A DNA stretch of 64,000 nt, taken from assembly GCF_016595675.1 (NCBI RefSeq), contig NZ_JAENJH010000001.1, positions 496,001 through 560,000 of the forward strand, written 5' to 3'. Within the stretch, counting starts at the first letter, position 1. Every line of letters begins with the position of its first letter. The DNA is from Prauserella cavernicola. GTDB taxonomy: Bacteria > Actinomycetota > Actinomycetes > Mycobacteriales > Pseudonocardiaceae. The position numbers were made by a program, and so were the translations under genes. Below, in pieces: positions 53,551-60,895 of the stretch. The notes under the pieces were generated by a model that searched no databases, was not told the DNA's origin, and saw nothing but the letters and a program-made list of their open reading frames with translations.

Positions 53551-54750
53551 TCAGGCGGTGCCGAAGGCGCCTGCCGCGCGAATGCCCGCGATGTGCTCGG
53601 GCGAGTAGCCGAGCAGCTCGCTGCACAGCGACTCGGTGTGCTCGCCGCGGTGCGGTGCCCGGTGCGGGGCGACCCGCTCGGGCCCGACGCGGACCGGCGA
53701 GGCGACCTGGCGAACCGTGCCGAACACCGGGTGCTCGGTGGCCACCACCATCTCGCGGGCGAGCGCCTGTTCGTCGGCGAGCGCCTGCGGGATGCTGTTG
53801 ATGGGCGCGCACGGGATCGACGCGGCGCGCATCTTCTCCAGCCAGCCGGCGACCGTGCCGCGGACCAGCTCGTCGTCGAGGATCTTCTCGAGTTCGCCGT
53901 GGTGGCGTGCCCGGTCGGCGAAGGTCGCGAACCGGGGGTCCTCCAGCAGGTCCGCCCTGCCGATGATGGTGGCCAGCCGCTGCCAGAACTTCTCCTTGGC
54001 ACAGCCGATCACCAGCCAGCCGTCGCTCGCGGGGAAGGTCTGGAACGGCACCAGCGACGGGTGCGCCGAGCGCGCGGTGCGCTGGGGTTCGTGGCCCGCG
54101 CTCAGGTGCCAGGTGGCGAGGTAGGTGAGCATGCTGATGGCGGTGTCGTACAGGCTCAGGTCGCAGTCCATGCCCACGCCGTCGCGGCGAGCCGCGTGGA
54201 TACCCGAGACCAGCGCTATGGCGGCCACGAGCCCACCGCTGTAGTCCACCATGGACAGTCCGGTCTTCTGCGGCGGTCCGCCGGGCTCACCGCCCACCGA
54301 CATCCAGCCCGCGAGGCCCTGCAGGATGTAGTCGTAGCCGGGTTCCTTGACGCGCGGCCCGGTCATTCCGAAGCCCGACAGCGAGCAGCACACGATCGCC
54401 GGGTTGAGATGCTCGAGGTCGGCGTAGGTGATGCCGAGCTTAGCCGGCACGTCACCGCGCAGGTTCGAGTACACGGCGTCGGCACCACGGACCAGGTCCT
54501 CGAACACCGCGCGCCCCTCGGGCGTTGCCATGTCCAGCGAGATGCTCGACTTGTTGCGGTTGAACGACTCGAAGAACAACGAGTCCTCGCCCTGTGTGTA
54601 GGGCGGCACCGTGCGGCCGACGTCGCCGCCGACCGACGGGTCCTCGATCTTGATGATCTGCGCACCCAGCTCGGCGAGATGGAGCGACCCGAACGGACCC
54701 GCGCCGTACTGCTCGAGCGAGACGATCCTGACGTCCTGCAGCGGAAGCAT
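53551..54750 (-). CDS. CaiB/BaiF-family CoA-transferase
   Basis: A 399-residue type III CoA-transferase. VRIVSLEQYGAGPFGSLHLAELGAQIIKIEDP is the CoA-binding start, NRNKSSISLDMATPEG the adenine loop, and GLSMVDYSGGLVAAIALVSG contains the catalytic Asp. The family moves CoA between carboxylic acids (succinyl-CoA, mesaconate, formate, carnitine). Here it would activate the imported acid. The ATG at 54750 is used; a GTG two codons upstream is also possible. It lies 7 bp after the MaoC gene. Confidence 0.92.
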   Translation of the reverse strand: MLPLQDVRIVSLEQYGAGPFGSLHLAELGAQIIKIEDPSVGGDVGRTVPPYTQGEDSLFFESFNRNKSSISLDMATPEGRAVFEDLVRGADAVYSNLRGDVPAKLGITYADLEHLNPAIVCCSLSGFGMTGPRVKEPGYDYILQGLAGWMSVGGEPGGPPQKTGLSMVDYSGGLVAAIALVSGIHAARRDGVGMDCDLSLYDTAISMLTYLATWHLSAGHEPQRTARSAHPSLVPFQTFPASDGWLVIGCAKEKFWQRLATIIGRADLLEDPRFATFADRARHHGELEKILDDELVRGTVAGWLEKMRAASIPCAPINSIPQALADEQALAREMVVATEHPVFGTVRQVASPVRVGPERVAPHRAPHRGEHTESLCSELLGYSPEHIAGIRAAGAFGTA

Positions 54751-54757
54751 GGGCACC

Positions 54758-55291
54758 TCAGTCCACGGTCAGCGGTTCGGCGGCGACGGGGAACGGGTCC
54801 TTGCCCTCGTTGGCGCCCTGCTTGTGGACGTAGAACGTGCGGACGAAGCTGCACACCACCGCGCCGTCCTGGTTGAGCGTGCGCGTGCGGATGGTCACGA
54901 TGCCCGCCTTGGGCCGGCTGCCCGACTCTCGTTTGGACAGCACGATCGACTCGGACCACAGCGTGTCACCGGCGAAGACGGGGGTGGAGAACTTGACGTC
55001 GTCGAGGCCGAGGTTCGCGAAGGCGTTCTGGGTGACGTCGATGACGCTCTGCCCGATGGCGATCGCGAGGGTGAGCGTGGAGACCACGAGCGGCTTGCTG
55101 AACTCGGAGTCGGCGGCGTACTGCGTGTTGAAGTGCGCCTGGTTGGTGTTCATGCTCAGCAGCGTGAACCAGGTGTTGTCGGTCTGGGTGACCGTGCGCC
55201 CGAGGGGGTGGCGATAGATGTCGCCCACCTCGAAGTCCTCGTAGTACCGCCCCTGCCAACCCTGCCGAACCTGTGGCGACGTTGCACTCAT
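54758..55291 (-). CDS. MaoC-family enoyl-CoA hydratase (mesaconyl-CoA hydratase-like)
   Basis: A 177-residue hot-dog-fold hydratase. YYEDFEVGDIYRHPLGRTVTQTDNTWFTLLSMNTNQAHFN includes the MaoC catalytic Asp/Asn-His pattern, and FSTPVFAGDTLWSES follows. The N-terminal part resembles mesaconyl-CoA and itaconyl-CoA hydratases more than R-specific fatty-acid enoyl-CoA hydratases. It is the first gene of the leftward operon; the promoter is directly upstream, with only a few bases of leader. It would add water to the enoyl-CoA before CitE-type cleavage. Confidence 0.88.
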   Translation of the reverse strand: MSATSPQVRQGWQGRYYEDFEVGDIYRHPLGRTVTQTDNTWFTLLSMNTNQAHFNTQYAADSEFSKPLVVSTLTLAIAIGQSVIDVTQNAFANLGLDDVKFSTPVFAGDTLWSESIVLSKRESGSRPKAGIVTIRTRTLNQDGAVVCSFVRTFYVHKQGANEGKDPFPVAAEPLTVD

Positions 55292-55299
55292 GGCATCGG

Positions 55300-55328
55300 A
55301 AGTTAAACGTCTGACGTATTGCCGTCAA
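55300..55328 (-). promoter_or_regulatory. promoter of the dicarboxylate operon with operator in the spacer
   Basis: On the minus strand TTGACG (55323-55328) and TAACTT (55300-55305) are separated by 17 bp and fit a housekeeping sigma promoter. The spacer contains the perfect palindrome ACGTCTGACGT (55307-55317), which fits the GT-N-AC type operator of FadR-subfamily GntR repressors. The divergent GntR gene is the likely ligand-sensing repressor. Confidence 0.7.
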
Positions 55329-55434
55329 GCCCTCGTTCTCGCCTGAATCGGTTATCTCCCAGCATTTTTTACGCACTGCCAGCACAAACGTTTTTCGCCC
55401 GCGAGTCCGGTCGCTAATCATCAGTCCGCTTCGC

Positions 55435-55440
55435 TAGACT
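55435..55440 (+). promoter_or_regulatory. -10 element of a leaderless GntR message
   Basis: TAGACT followed by 7 bp and then the GTG start of the GntR gene. This spacing places the transcription start at or next to the start codon. No separate ribosome site is present. Confidence 0.6.
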
Positions 55441-55447
55441 GGGCAGC

Positions 55448-56182
55448 GTGAGCAACGTGAGCAAGCAGGTGGTGCCGCACGGGCTCGGTGTCACCCCGGT
55501 GCGGTCGGCCTACCAGCAGATCGCCGACCAGCTGCGCTCGCTGATCGTCAGCGGCGAGCTGTCCCCCGGCGACCGGCTGCCGTCCGAACCCGAACTGGGC
55601 CAGGCGTTCGGCGTCGGCCGCAGCACCGTGCGCGAGGCGCTGAGGTCGCTGAGCTCGCAGCACCTCGTCTACACCAGCCGCGGCGTCAACGGCGGCACGT
55701 TCGTCGCCGACGTCGACCCGCGCACGATCACGGCCTACCTGGAGACCAGCCTCGGGCTGCTCTCCGCGAGCGGTCTCACCGTCGACGAGCTGCTGACCGT
55801 GCGCGAGATGCTGGAGGTGCCCGCGGCGCGGCTCGCGGCCACCGAGCGCACCGACGACGAGCTGGCCGCGCTGCGCACCGCCGTCGAGCAGGAGAACGCC
55901 GAGTCGGGCACGCAGCACGAGCACCCGCAGGGCTTCCACATCCTCTTGCTCACATGTGCTCACAACGGCCTGCTCGAGGTGGTGACCCAGCCGATCTTCT
56001 CGGTGCTGAAGAACCGCTTCCTGCGGGGCAACGCGCCCTCGGAGTTCTGGGATCAGGTGTGCCTCGACCACCAGGGCATGGTCGAGGCCATCGACCGGCG
56101 CGACGCCGACACGGCGGGCGAGCTGATGCAACACCACCTGCACCGGCTACGCGAGGCCTACCTGGAAATGGACCGCCGCTAA
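55448..56182 (+). CDS. FadR-subfamily GntR regulator (FCD domain)
   Basis: A 244-residue GntR regulator. The winged helix is IADQLRSLIVSGELSPGDRLPSEPELGQAFGVGRSTVREALRSL (residues about 25-70); the all-helical FCD ligand domain (about 105-235) has LLTVREMLEVPAARLAA, FHILLLTCAHN (metal His) and DHQGMVEAIDRRD with HHL near the end. These His and Asp positions usually hold a metal that contacts a carboxylate ligand, fitting control of an organic-acid operon. It is divergent from the operon beginning at 55291. Confidence 0.93.
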   Translation: MSNVSKQVVPHGLGVTPVRSAYQQIADQLRSLIVSGELSPGDRLPSEPELGQAFGVGRSTVREALRSLSSQHLVYTSRGVNGGTFVADVDPRTITAYLETSLGLLSASGLTVDELLTVREMLEVPAARLAATERTDDELAALRTAVEQENAESGTQHEHPQGFHILLLTCAHNGLLEVVTQPIFSVLKNRFLRGNAPSEFWDQVCLDHQGMVEAIDRRDADTAGELMQHHLHRLREAYLEMDRR

Positions 56183-56220
56183 CCAACCCCACCCCACCAG
56201 ATCACGAACCCGGTCACGAA

Positions 56221-56275
56221 CGCGGTGAAGGGCACCTTTACCGCGTTGAACGCAGTAAAGGTGCCCTTCACCGCG
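56221..56275. repeat. 55-bp near-perfect palindrome
   Basis: Arms of 21 bp (56221-56241 and 56255-56275) are exact inverted copies containing GAAGGGCACCTTTAC. After one mismatch the inner bases GCGTT-G-AACGC continue the pairing to a 1-nt centre. Coding frames across it would be symmetric. It lies 38 bp after the GntR stop and may act as a terminator for that gene or be a mobile palindromic element. Confidence 0.88.
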
Positions 56276-56359
56276 CTACCGAGGGCGACCCGGAGACGGC
56301 GGATGGGGTCATGGCCGGCCACCTGGCCACGGTCCGCAAGAGCAAGATCGCCGAACTGA

Positions 56360-56464
56360 CGAGTCCCCCACGCCAGCGCGCGAGTCCCCCACTCCAGACC
56401 GCGAGTCCCGCGCTCCAAACCGCGAGTCCCCCACTCCAGACCGCGAGTTCGACACTCGGGACCA
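56360..56464 (-). repeat. array of five 21-bp repeats (array B)
   Basis: Five units start with CGAG at 56360, 56381, 56402, 56423 and 56444, exactly 21 bp apart. Read on the minus strand they give the core GGAGTGGGGGACTCG or GGAGCGCGGGACTCG seen in array A at 6772. No spacers. Confidence 0.85.
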
Positions 56465-56729
56465 TGAGACGGGCGGACGAACCCGGGCCGCGTACGTGGC
56501 GACCGGCCCACCTCGCGCGTCTCCGGCGGAACAGGTGCTGGAAGCGCGCCCACCGCACTATGCAACTGCGCAACTACGTGCGGCAGAACGACCTGTGCGA
56601 CTCCGACCAACTCACCGCACAGACACCGTGCGGTGCGCTACACCGTCACCGCGCGGGCCACCCGAGCCGCATTCCGACGCCCCCAGCCGCCGACCCGAGC
56701 CTCCACCCGCCGCACCCGCCACCGGACAG

Positions 56730-56897
56730 GAACGCAGAACTCGCGTGCTGGAGCGCGCAACTCGCGGCCCGGAACGCACGACTCGCGCGCCCGAGCGCAC
56801 GACTCGCGGCCGCGGGACCATGCGCTCGCACTCGAGTGGGGACTTCGCGTACCGGAATGGGGGACTCGCGGGTCTGGGCGGGGGACTCGCGGTGGAG
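56730..56897 (+). repeat. array of about seven degenerate 21-bp repeats (array C)
   Basis: The anchor CTCG begins at 56740, 56761, 56782 and 56803 at exact 21-bp intervals. After an irregular stretch, related units have anchors at 56843 (CTTCG), 56865 and 56886. Units are in the opposite orientation to array B and the same as array A. They are more diverged than the other two arrays. Confidence 0.75.
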
Positions 56898-57116
56898 TGC
56901 GGAGCGCCGGGGGTACCTGACGGGTGATCGTCGTCGCAGCCTTCGTCACCGGTCGTGGCGTAGCGTGCACGTAACATGGCGCGCCGTTTCCGTGCCGTAG
57001 GGGACCCCCTCGGTCGCCCGCCTACCACCGGTCGTAGATTCCTCGCGTAACAAGAGGTGGATCTCGGGGCATCAAGGGGCGCGGCCCAGCAGCCCGGACC
57101 GGAAGGGAAACGCTGC

Positions 57117-60100
57117 GTGAGCGAGGAGTCGTCCCGGCGGCGGCGCGTCAAGCTACTGGGCCTGCTCGCCTCGATCGTGGGAGTGCTGAGCGCGATCCTC
57201 GCGATCGCGATCCCACTGCTACCGGTCAATCAGGACGTCACCACCCTGGAGTGGCCGACGCAGGAGGGCACCCGCGCGGTCACCGCGCCGCTCACCGCAC
57301 AGGCTCCCGTCCAGCTCGAGGCCGAGATCCCGTGCTCAGCGGCCGCCGACCTCGACCGCCGCACCTCCGGTCCGGCCACACTGGTCAGCACCAACGCGCC
57401 CGACTCGGAGGACGGCAGGCTCACCGGTCTCGCGCTGCGCGTCGACAGCGGACTGCTCACGTTCACCACGCGCGGACAGCAGCTCGGCTCCGCGCCGGTC
57501 GGCCCCGGCGACTGCACGATCACCATCCGCTCCGATGCCTCCGGCACGTCCGCGAGCATCGGTGACGAGGTCCTCGCCGCCGCCGAAGGCGACTACCGCC
57601 CCCAGGTCACCGGCATCTACTCGGATCTCGACGCCAACCGCGACGCCATCCAGGGACTGTCGGTCTCGGTGGAGGTCGACAACCGCTGGGACACCACGGC
57701 CACGGTCATCAAGTGGATCGCCATCGCACTGTCGGTGACGTGCTTCGTCATCGCGATGGCGGCGGTGTACCGGCTCGACCACCTCTCGCGCGGCAAGCCA
57801 CCGCGGCTCGCGCCCAAGGGCTGGTGGAAACCCCGGCTGCTGGACCTCGCCGTGGTGGGCACGCTGGTGGTCTGGTGGCTCATCGGGGCGATGACCGCGG
57901 ACGACGGCTACTTCCTCACGATGGCCAGAGTCCGCGACGACGCGGGCTACATCGGTGAGTACTACCGCTGGTACGGCACCGCCGACTCCCCGCTGGCGTG
58001 GTTCGTCGACCTCTACGCCGCGATGACCCACGTCAGCACCCTCGCGCCGTGGATGCGGCTGCCCTCGCTGCTGATGGGCATCGTGTCGTGGCTGCTCATC
58101 AGCAGGGAGGTGCTGCCGCGCCTCGGCCAGCAGGTGCGCAGGAGCAACGCCGCGGCGTGGGCCGCGGGCGCGGTGTTCCTCGCGTTCTGGCTGCCCTACG
58201 ACAACGGCCTGCGGCCGGAGAACATCGTCGCGGTGCTGTCGCTGATCACCCTGTGCGCGGTCGAACGCGCGGTGGCGACCCGCAGAATGCTGCCCGCCCT
58301 GCTCGGCCTGACCACGGCCGCGCTGTCGGTGGCGACCAACCCGCACGGCCTCATGGCTGTGCTGCCGTTCATCGTCGCCGGGAAACCGTTGCTGAAGATG
58401 GTGCGACGGCACGCGCGGCAGTTCGGGTGGCTGCCCATTCTCGCGTCCATCGCGGCCGCCGGGTTCGTGATCCTCAACCTGGTCTTCTACGACCAGACGC
58501 TCGGCGGGGCGCTGAGCTCCACCGACCTGCGCACGGCGATCGGACCGAACCAGTCGTGGCACCAGGAGCTCGCGCGCTACACGATGTTGTTCACCGACGG
58601 CGCCGACGGCTCGATGACGCGCCGCTTCCCGGTGCTGCTCGTGCTGCTCTGCCTCGCGACGTGTGCGGTGGTACTGCTGCGCCGCGGCATCATCCGCGGT
58701 GCCGCGCTGGGTCCGAGCAGGCGCCTGCTCGCCATGTCCGCCCTGTCGTTCGTGGTGCTGGCGCTGACCCCGACCAAGCACTCGCACCACTTCGGGATGC
58801 TCGCCACGATCGGCGGCGCGCTCGCCGCGCTCACCGCGTTGGCGACCAGTACGAACGTCCTGTCGTCGCGGCGCAACCGCGCCGGGTTCACCGCCGCGCT
58901 GCTGCTCATCGCCGCGCTGGCCTCGACGGGCCCGAACGCCTGGTGGTACGTCTCCGGCTGGGGCGTGCCGTGGTACGACATCCCGCCGCAGTTCATGGGC
59001 ATTCCGCTCAGCACGATGCTGCTCGTCGCCGCCGCGGTGGCGTTCGCGGTGGCCGTGGTGGAACACATGAAGCACGACGAGCACAAACCGTACGAGCCGC
59101 CACCGCGGGTGGAGAGCCGCAGTCGCGCGCTGCGACTCGGCGCCGCTCCCCTGTCCATCGTGTGCGCGGTACTGGTGCTCTTCGAGATCGGCAGCATCGG
59201 CAAGGCCACGGTGGAACGGTGGAACACCTACAGCAGCGGCACCGACAACGCCGCCCAGCTGATCGGGCAGAGCTGCGGGCTGTCGGACTACGTCTACGTG
59301 GAACAGGACCCGTTGCGCGGCGTGCTCTCACCGAGCCCCGACCAGCCCAACGTGCCCGCACCCGGCTGGGAGACACCCGAGGGAACCCCACCGGAGCTCA
59401 CTCCGGAGCGGTGGCTCGAACCGGCGCAGGAAGGCTTCTACACCGGCGAGGGCCTGCCGGAGCGTTCCGAGGGACAGAGCTGGCAGCCGCCATACGGTCT
59501 CGGTGGCTCGAACGCCCCGGTGTGGGGCAGCTACGAGCCCACCGGCAACGGCACCGGGCAGCTGCGCACGGAGTGGTATCCGGTGCCGCAGCGCGCGCTC
59601 GACGGTGACGTGCCCGTGGTTGTCGCCGTCGCGGGCCAGCTCGACGGCCCGATGACGATGACGGCCGAGTTCGGCAGGGACACCCCGGAGGGCTTCGAGG
59701 TCGTCGACCGCCGCGAGATCACCGTGCCCTCGGAGTCCGGCTGGCGCGACGCCCGCATCACCGTGGACGGCGCCGCGAAGGAGGCCGACCGCATCCGCAT
59801 CGTCGCCGAGGACAACGGGCTCGGCCCGGACGCGTGGCTCGCGTTCAGCGCGCCTCGCGTGCCGGCTCTGGAGCGGATGACCGACGTCGTGGGCGACACC
59901 CCGACGTTCCTCGAGTGGGCCGCGGCGTTCCAGCACCCCTGCCTGAGCCCGTCGACCGTGATCAACGGCGTGGCGGAGATGCCGGAGTACCGGGTCAGCG
60001 CGGGCGGCTCGTTCCGCGACATCGGCGAGTCGTGGTCCTCCCCCAAGGCGGGCGGCCCGTTCGGCTGGATCAACGTCACGACCCGCGCCCGTGAGCTGCC

Positions 60101-60281
60101 GACCTACCTCAAGGGCGACTACAACCGCGACTGGGGCTCGCTCTACAAGCTCGAGCCCTACGAGCCGGACGCGTTGCCGCCCGAGGCCGCCGAGCAGCAG
60201 CGGACGGTGACCCGCTCCGGAATGTGGTCGCCCGGCGACTTCGTGATCCCCGCCGAGCTCCACAGCAACGTGACGAGCTAG
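57117..60281 (+). CDS. arabinosyltransferase (EmbA/B/C family)
   Basis: A 1054-residue membrane glycosyltransferase of the GT-C type. After a short cytoplasmic start there is one helix (about 12-35), a first extracytoplasmic lobe (about 36-205), then roughly a dozen helices and a large C-terminal extracytoplasmic domain (about 690-1054). IGAMTADDGYFLTMARVR carries the Asp-Asp catalytic motif, and YRWYGTADSPLAWF is a family signature. Emb proteins polymerise arabinose from decaprenyl-phosphoarabinose onto cell-wall arabinogalactan. The GTG start has GGAAGGG 9 bp upstream. It stands alone, without galactan or priming genes. Confidence 0.93.
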   Translation: MSEESSRRRRVKLLGLLASIVGVLSAILAIAIPLLPVNQDVTTLEWPTQEGTRAVTAPLTAQAPVQLEAEIPCSAAADLDRRTSGPATLVSTNAPDSEDGRLTGLALRVDSGLLTFTTRGQQLGSAPVGPGDCTITIRSDASGTSASIGDEVLAAAEGDYRPQVTGIYSDLDANRDAIQGLSVSVEVDNRWDTTATVIKWIAIALSVTCFVIAMAAVYRLDHLSRGKPPRLAPKGWWKPRLLDLAVVGTLVVWWLIGAMTADDGYFLTMARVRDDAGYIGEYYRWYGTADSPLAWFVDLYAAMTHVSTLAPWMRLPSLLMGIVSWLLISREVLPRLGQQVRRSNAAAWAAGAVFLAFWLPYDNGLRPENIVAVLSLITLCAVERAVATRRMLPALLGLTTAALSVATNPHGLMAVLPFIVAGKPLLKMVRRHARQFGWLPILASIAAAGFVILNLVFYDQTLGGALSSTDLRTAIGPNQSWHQELARYTMLFTDGADGSMTRRFPVLLVLLCLATCAVVLLRRGIIRGAALGPSRRLLAMSALSFVVLALTPTKHSHHFGMLATIGGALAALTALATSTNVLSSRRNRAGFTAALLLIAALASTGPNAWWYVSGWGVPWYDIPPQFMGIPLSTMLLVAAAVAFAVAVVEHMKHDEHKPYEPPPRVESRSRALRLGAAPLSIVCAVLVLFEIGSIGKATVERWNTYSSGTDNAAQLIGQSCGLSDYVYVEQDPLRGVLSPSPDQPNVPAPGWETPEGTPPELTPERWLEPAQEGFYTGEGLPERSEGQSWQPPYGLGGSNAPVWGSYEPTGNGTGQLRTEWYPVPQRALDGDVPVVVAVAGQLDGPMTMTAEFGRDTPEGFEVVDRREITVPSESGWRDARITVDGAAKEADRIRIVAEDNGLGPDAWLAFSAPRVPALERMTDVVGDTPTFLEWAAAFQHPCLSPSTVINGVAEMPEYRVSAGGSFRDIGESWSSPKAGGPFGWINVTTRARELPTYLKGDYNRDWGSLYKLEPYEPDALPPEAAEQQRTVTRSGMWSPGDFVIPAELHSNVTS

Positions 60282-60808
60282 TCAGCGCCGAGGCGGGCCA
60301 GCGCTTCCGGCAGCCGGTCCAGCAGCGGCTGCGGGCGCTGCCCGCCCATCGTGGCGCGCAGGTACAGCCCGTCGCCGAGCAGGGCGACCATCTCCGCGGT
60401 GAGCGGGTCGTCGAAGTGCTCGGCGAGCAGGTTCGCCCACATCTCGTTGACTTCGGCCATGGCGGCGGTCACCCGGTCCTCGCTCCCGAGCAGGCGCAGC
60501 GCCGCCACGGCGGAGCGATGCGCGGGCTTGTTCATGCTGGCGTCGGTGACCGAGGTGAGCAGGTAGTAGCGCACGACACCCTCGGGCGCGGTGCGCGCGT
60601 GCTCGACGTCGGCGATGGTGAGCCGTCGCAGCCGGTCGACCAGGCCGTCGAGCAGGGCGTCCTTGGATCCGAAGTGGTAGAGCAGCCCGCCTTTCGAGAC
60701 CGCGGCTCTCGCGGCGACCGCGTCGAGCGTGACGGCGGCGGAGCCGCTGTCGATGAGGATGTCCTCGTAGGCATCGAGGATCTGTTCACGCGCTGAAGGC
60801 CGTCCCAT
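60278..60808 (-). CDS. TetR-family repressor of the adjacent MFS pump
   Basis: A 176-residue TetR regulator. VTLDAVAARAAVSKGGLLYHFGSKDALLDGL is the helix-turn-helix with the LLYHF signature found in regulators of EmrB/QacA-type pumps; YYLLTSVTDASMN and WANLLAEHFDDPLTAEMVALLGDGLYL form the ligand half. It is divergent from the MFS gene, and two matching 24-bp inverted repeats lie between them. Its end overlaps the arabinosyltransferase stop. Confidence 0.92.
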   Translation of the reverse strand: MGRPSAREQILDAYEDILIDSGSAAVTLDAVAARAAVSKGGLLYHFGSKDALLDGLVDRLRRLTIADVEHARTAPEGVVRYYLLTSVTDASMNKPAHRSAVAALRLLGSEDRVTAAMAEVNEMWANLLAEHFDDPLTAEMVALLGDGLYLRATMGGQRPQPLLDRLPEALARLGAD

Positions 60809-60813
60809 GCGGC

Positions 60814-60842
60814 TTGACTATACCGTCCAGACGGTTTAGTTT
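60814..60842 (+). promoter_or_regulatory. promoter of the MFS gene containing a TetR operator
   Basis: TTGACT (60814-60819) and TAGTTT (60837-60842) with a 17-bp spacer fit a housekeeping promoter. An inverted repeat with arms ACTATACCGTC and GACGGTTTAGT (60817-60840, 10 of 11 pairs) covers it, so repressor binding would block polymerase. Confidence 0.78.
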
Positions 60843-60856
60843 CGATCCCAGGGCAA

Positions 60857-60880
60857 ACTATACCGTCTGGACTGTTCAGT
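60857..60880. promoter_or_regulatory. second TetR operator copy
   Basis: The left arm ACTATACCGTC is identical to that of the first operator; the right arm GACTGTTCAGT matches 8 of 11. The centre is exactly 40 bp from that of the first, about four helical turns, which would allow cooperative binding on one face of the DNA. Confidence 0.7.
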
Positions 60881-60895
60881 CCGAGGGGATGAATC

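Larger units (their letters stand above)
56183..57116. other. 934-bp repeat-rich intergenic region
   Basis: No frame here looks like a gene: the open frames follow the period of short repeats. It holds a 55-bp palindrome (56221-56275), a 21-bp repeat array in one orientation (56360-56464), an unassigned central part (56465-56729), and a second array in the other orientation (about 56730-56897). The last 220 bp contain the arabinosyltransferase leader with GGAAGGG at 57101-57107. No RNA gene was recognised. Confidence 0.7.

Noticed and set aside
56179-56610. A 143-codon frame with a repeating heptapeptide like RGLEWGT
   Set aside because: The repetition comes from the 21-bp DNA repeats, every frame is open there, and there is no conserved domain or clear ribosome site.
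56360-56897. Possible CRISPR array
   Set aside because: The 21-bp units are contiguous with no unique spacers, the repeats are degenerate and no cas gene is present.
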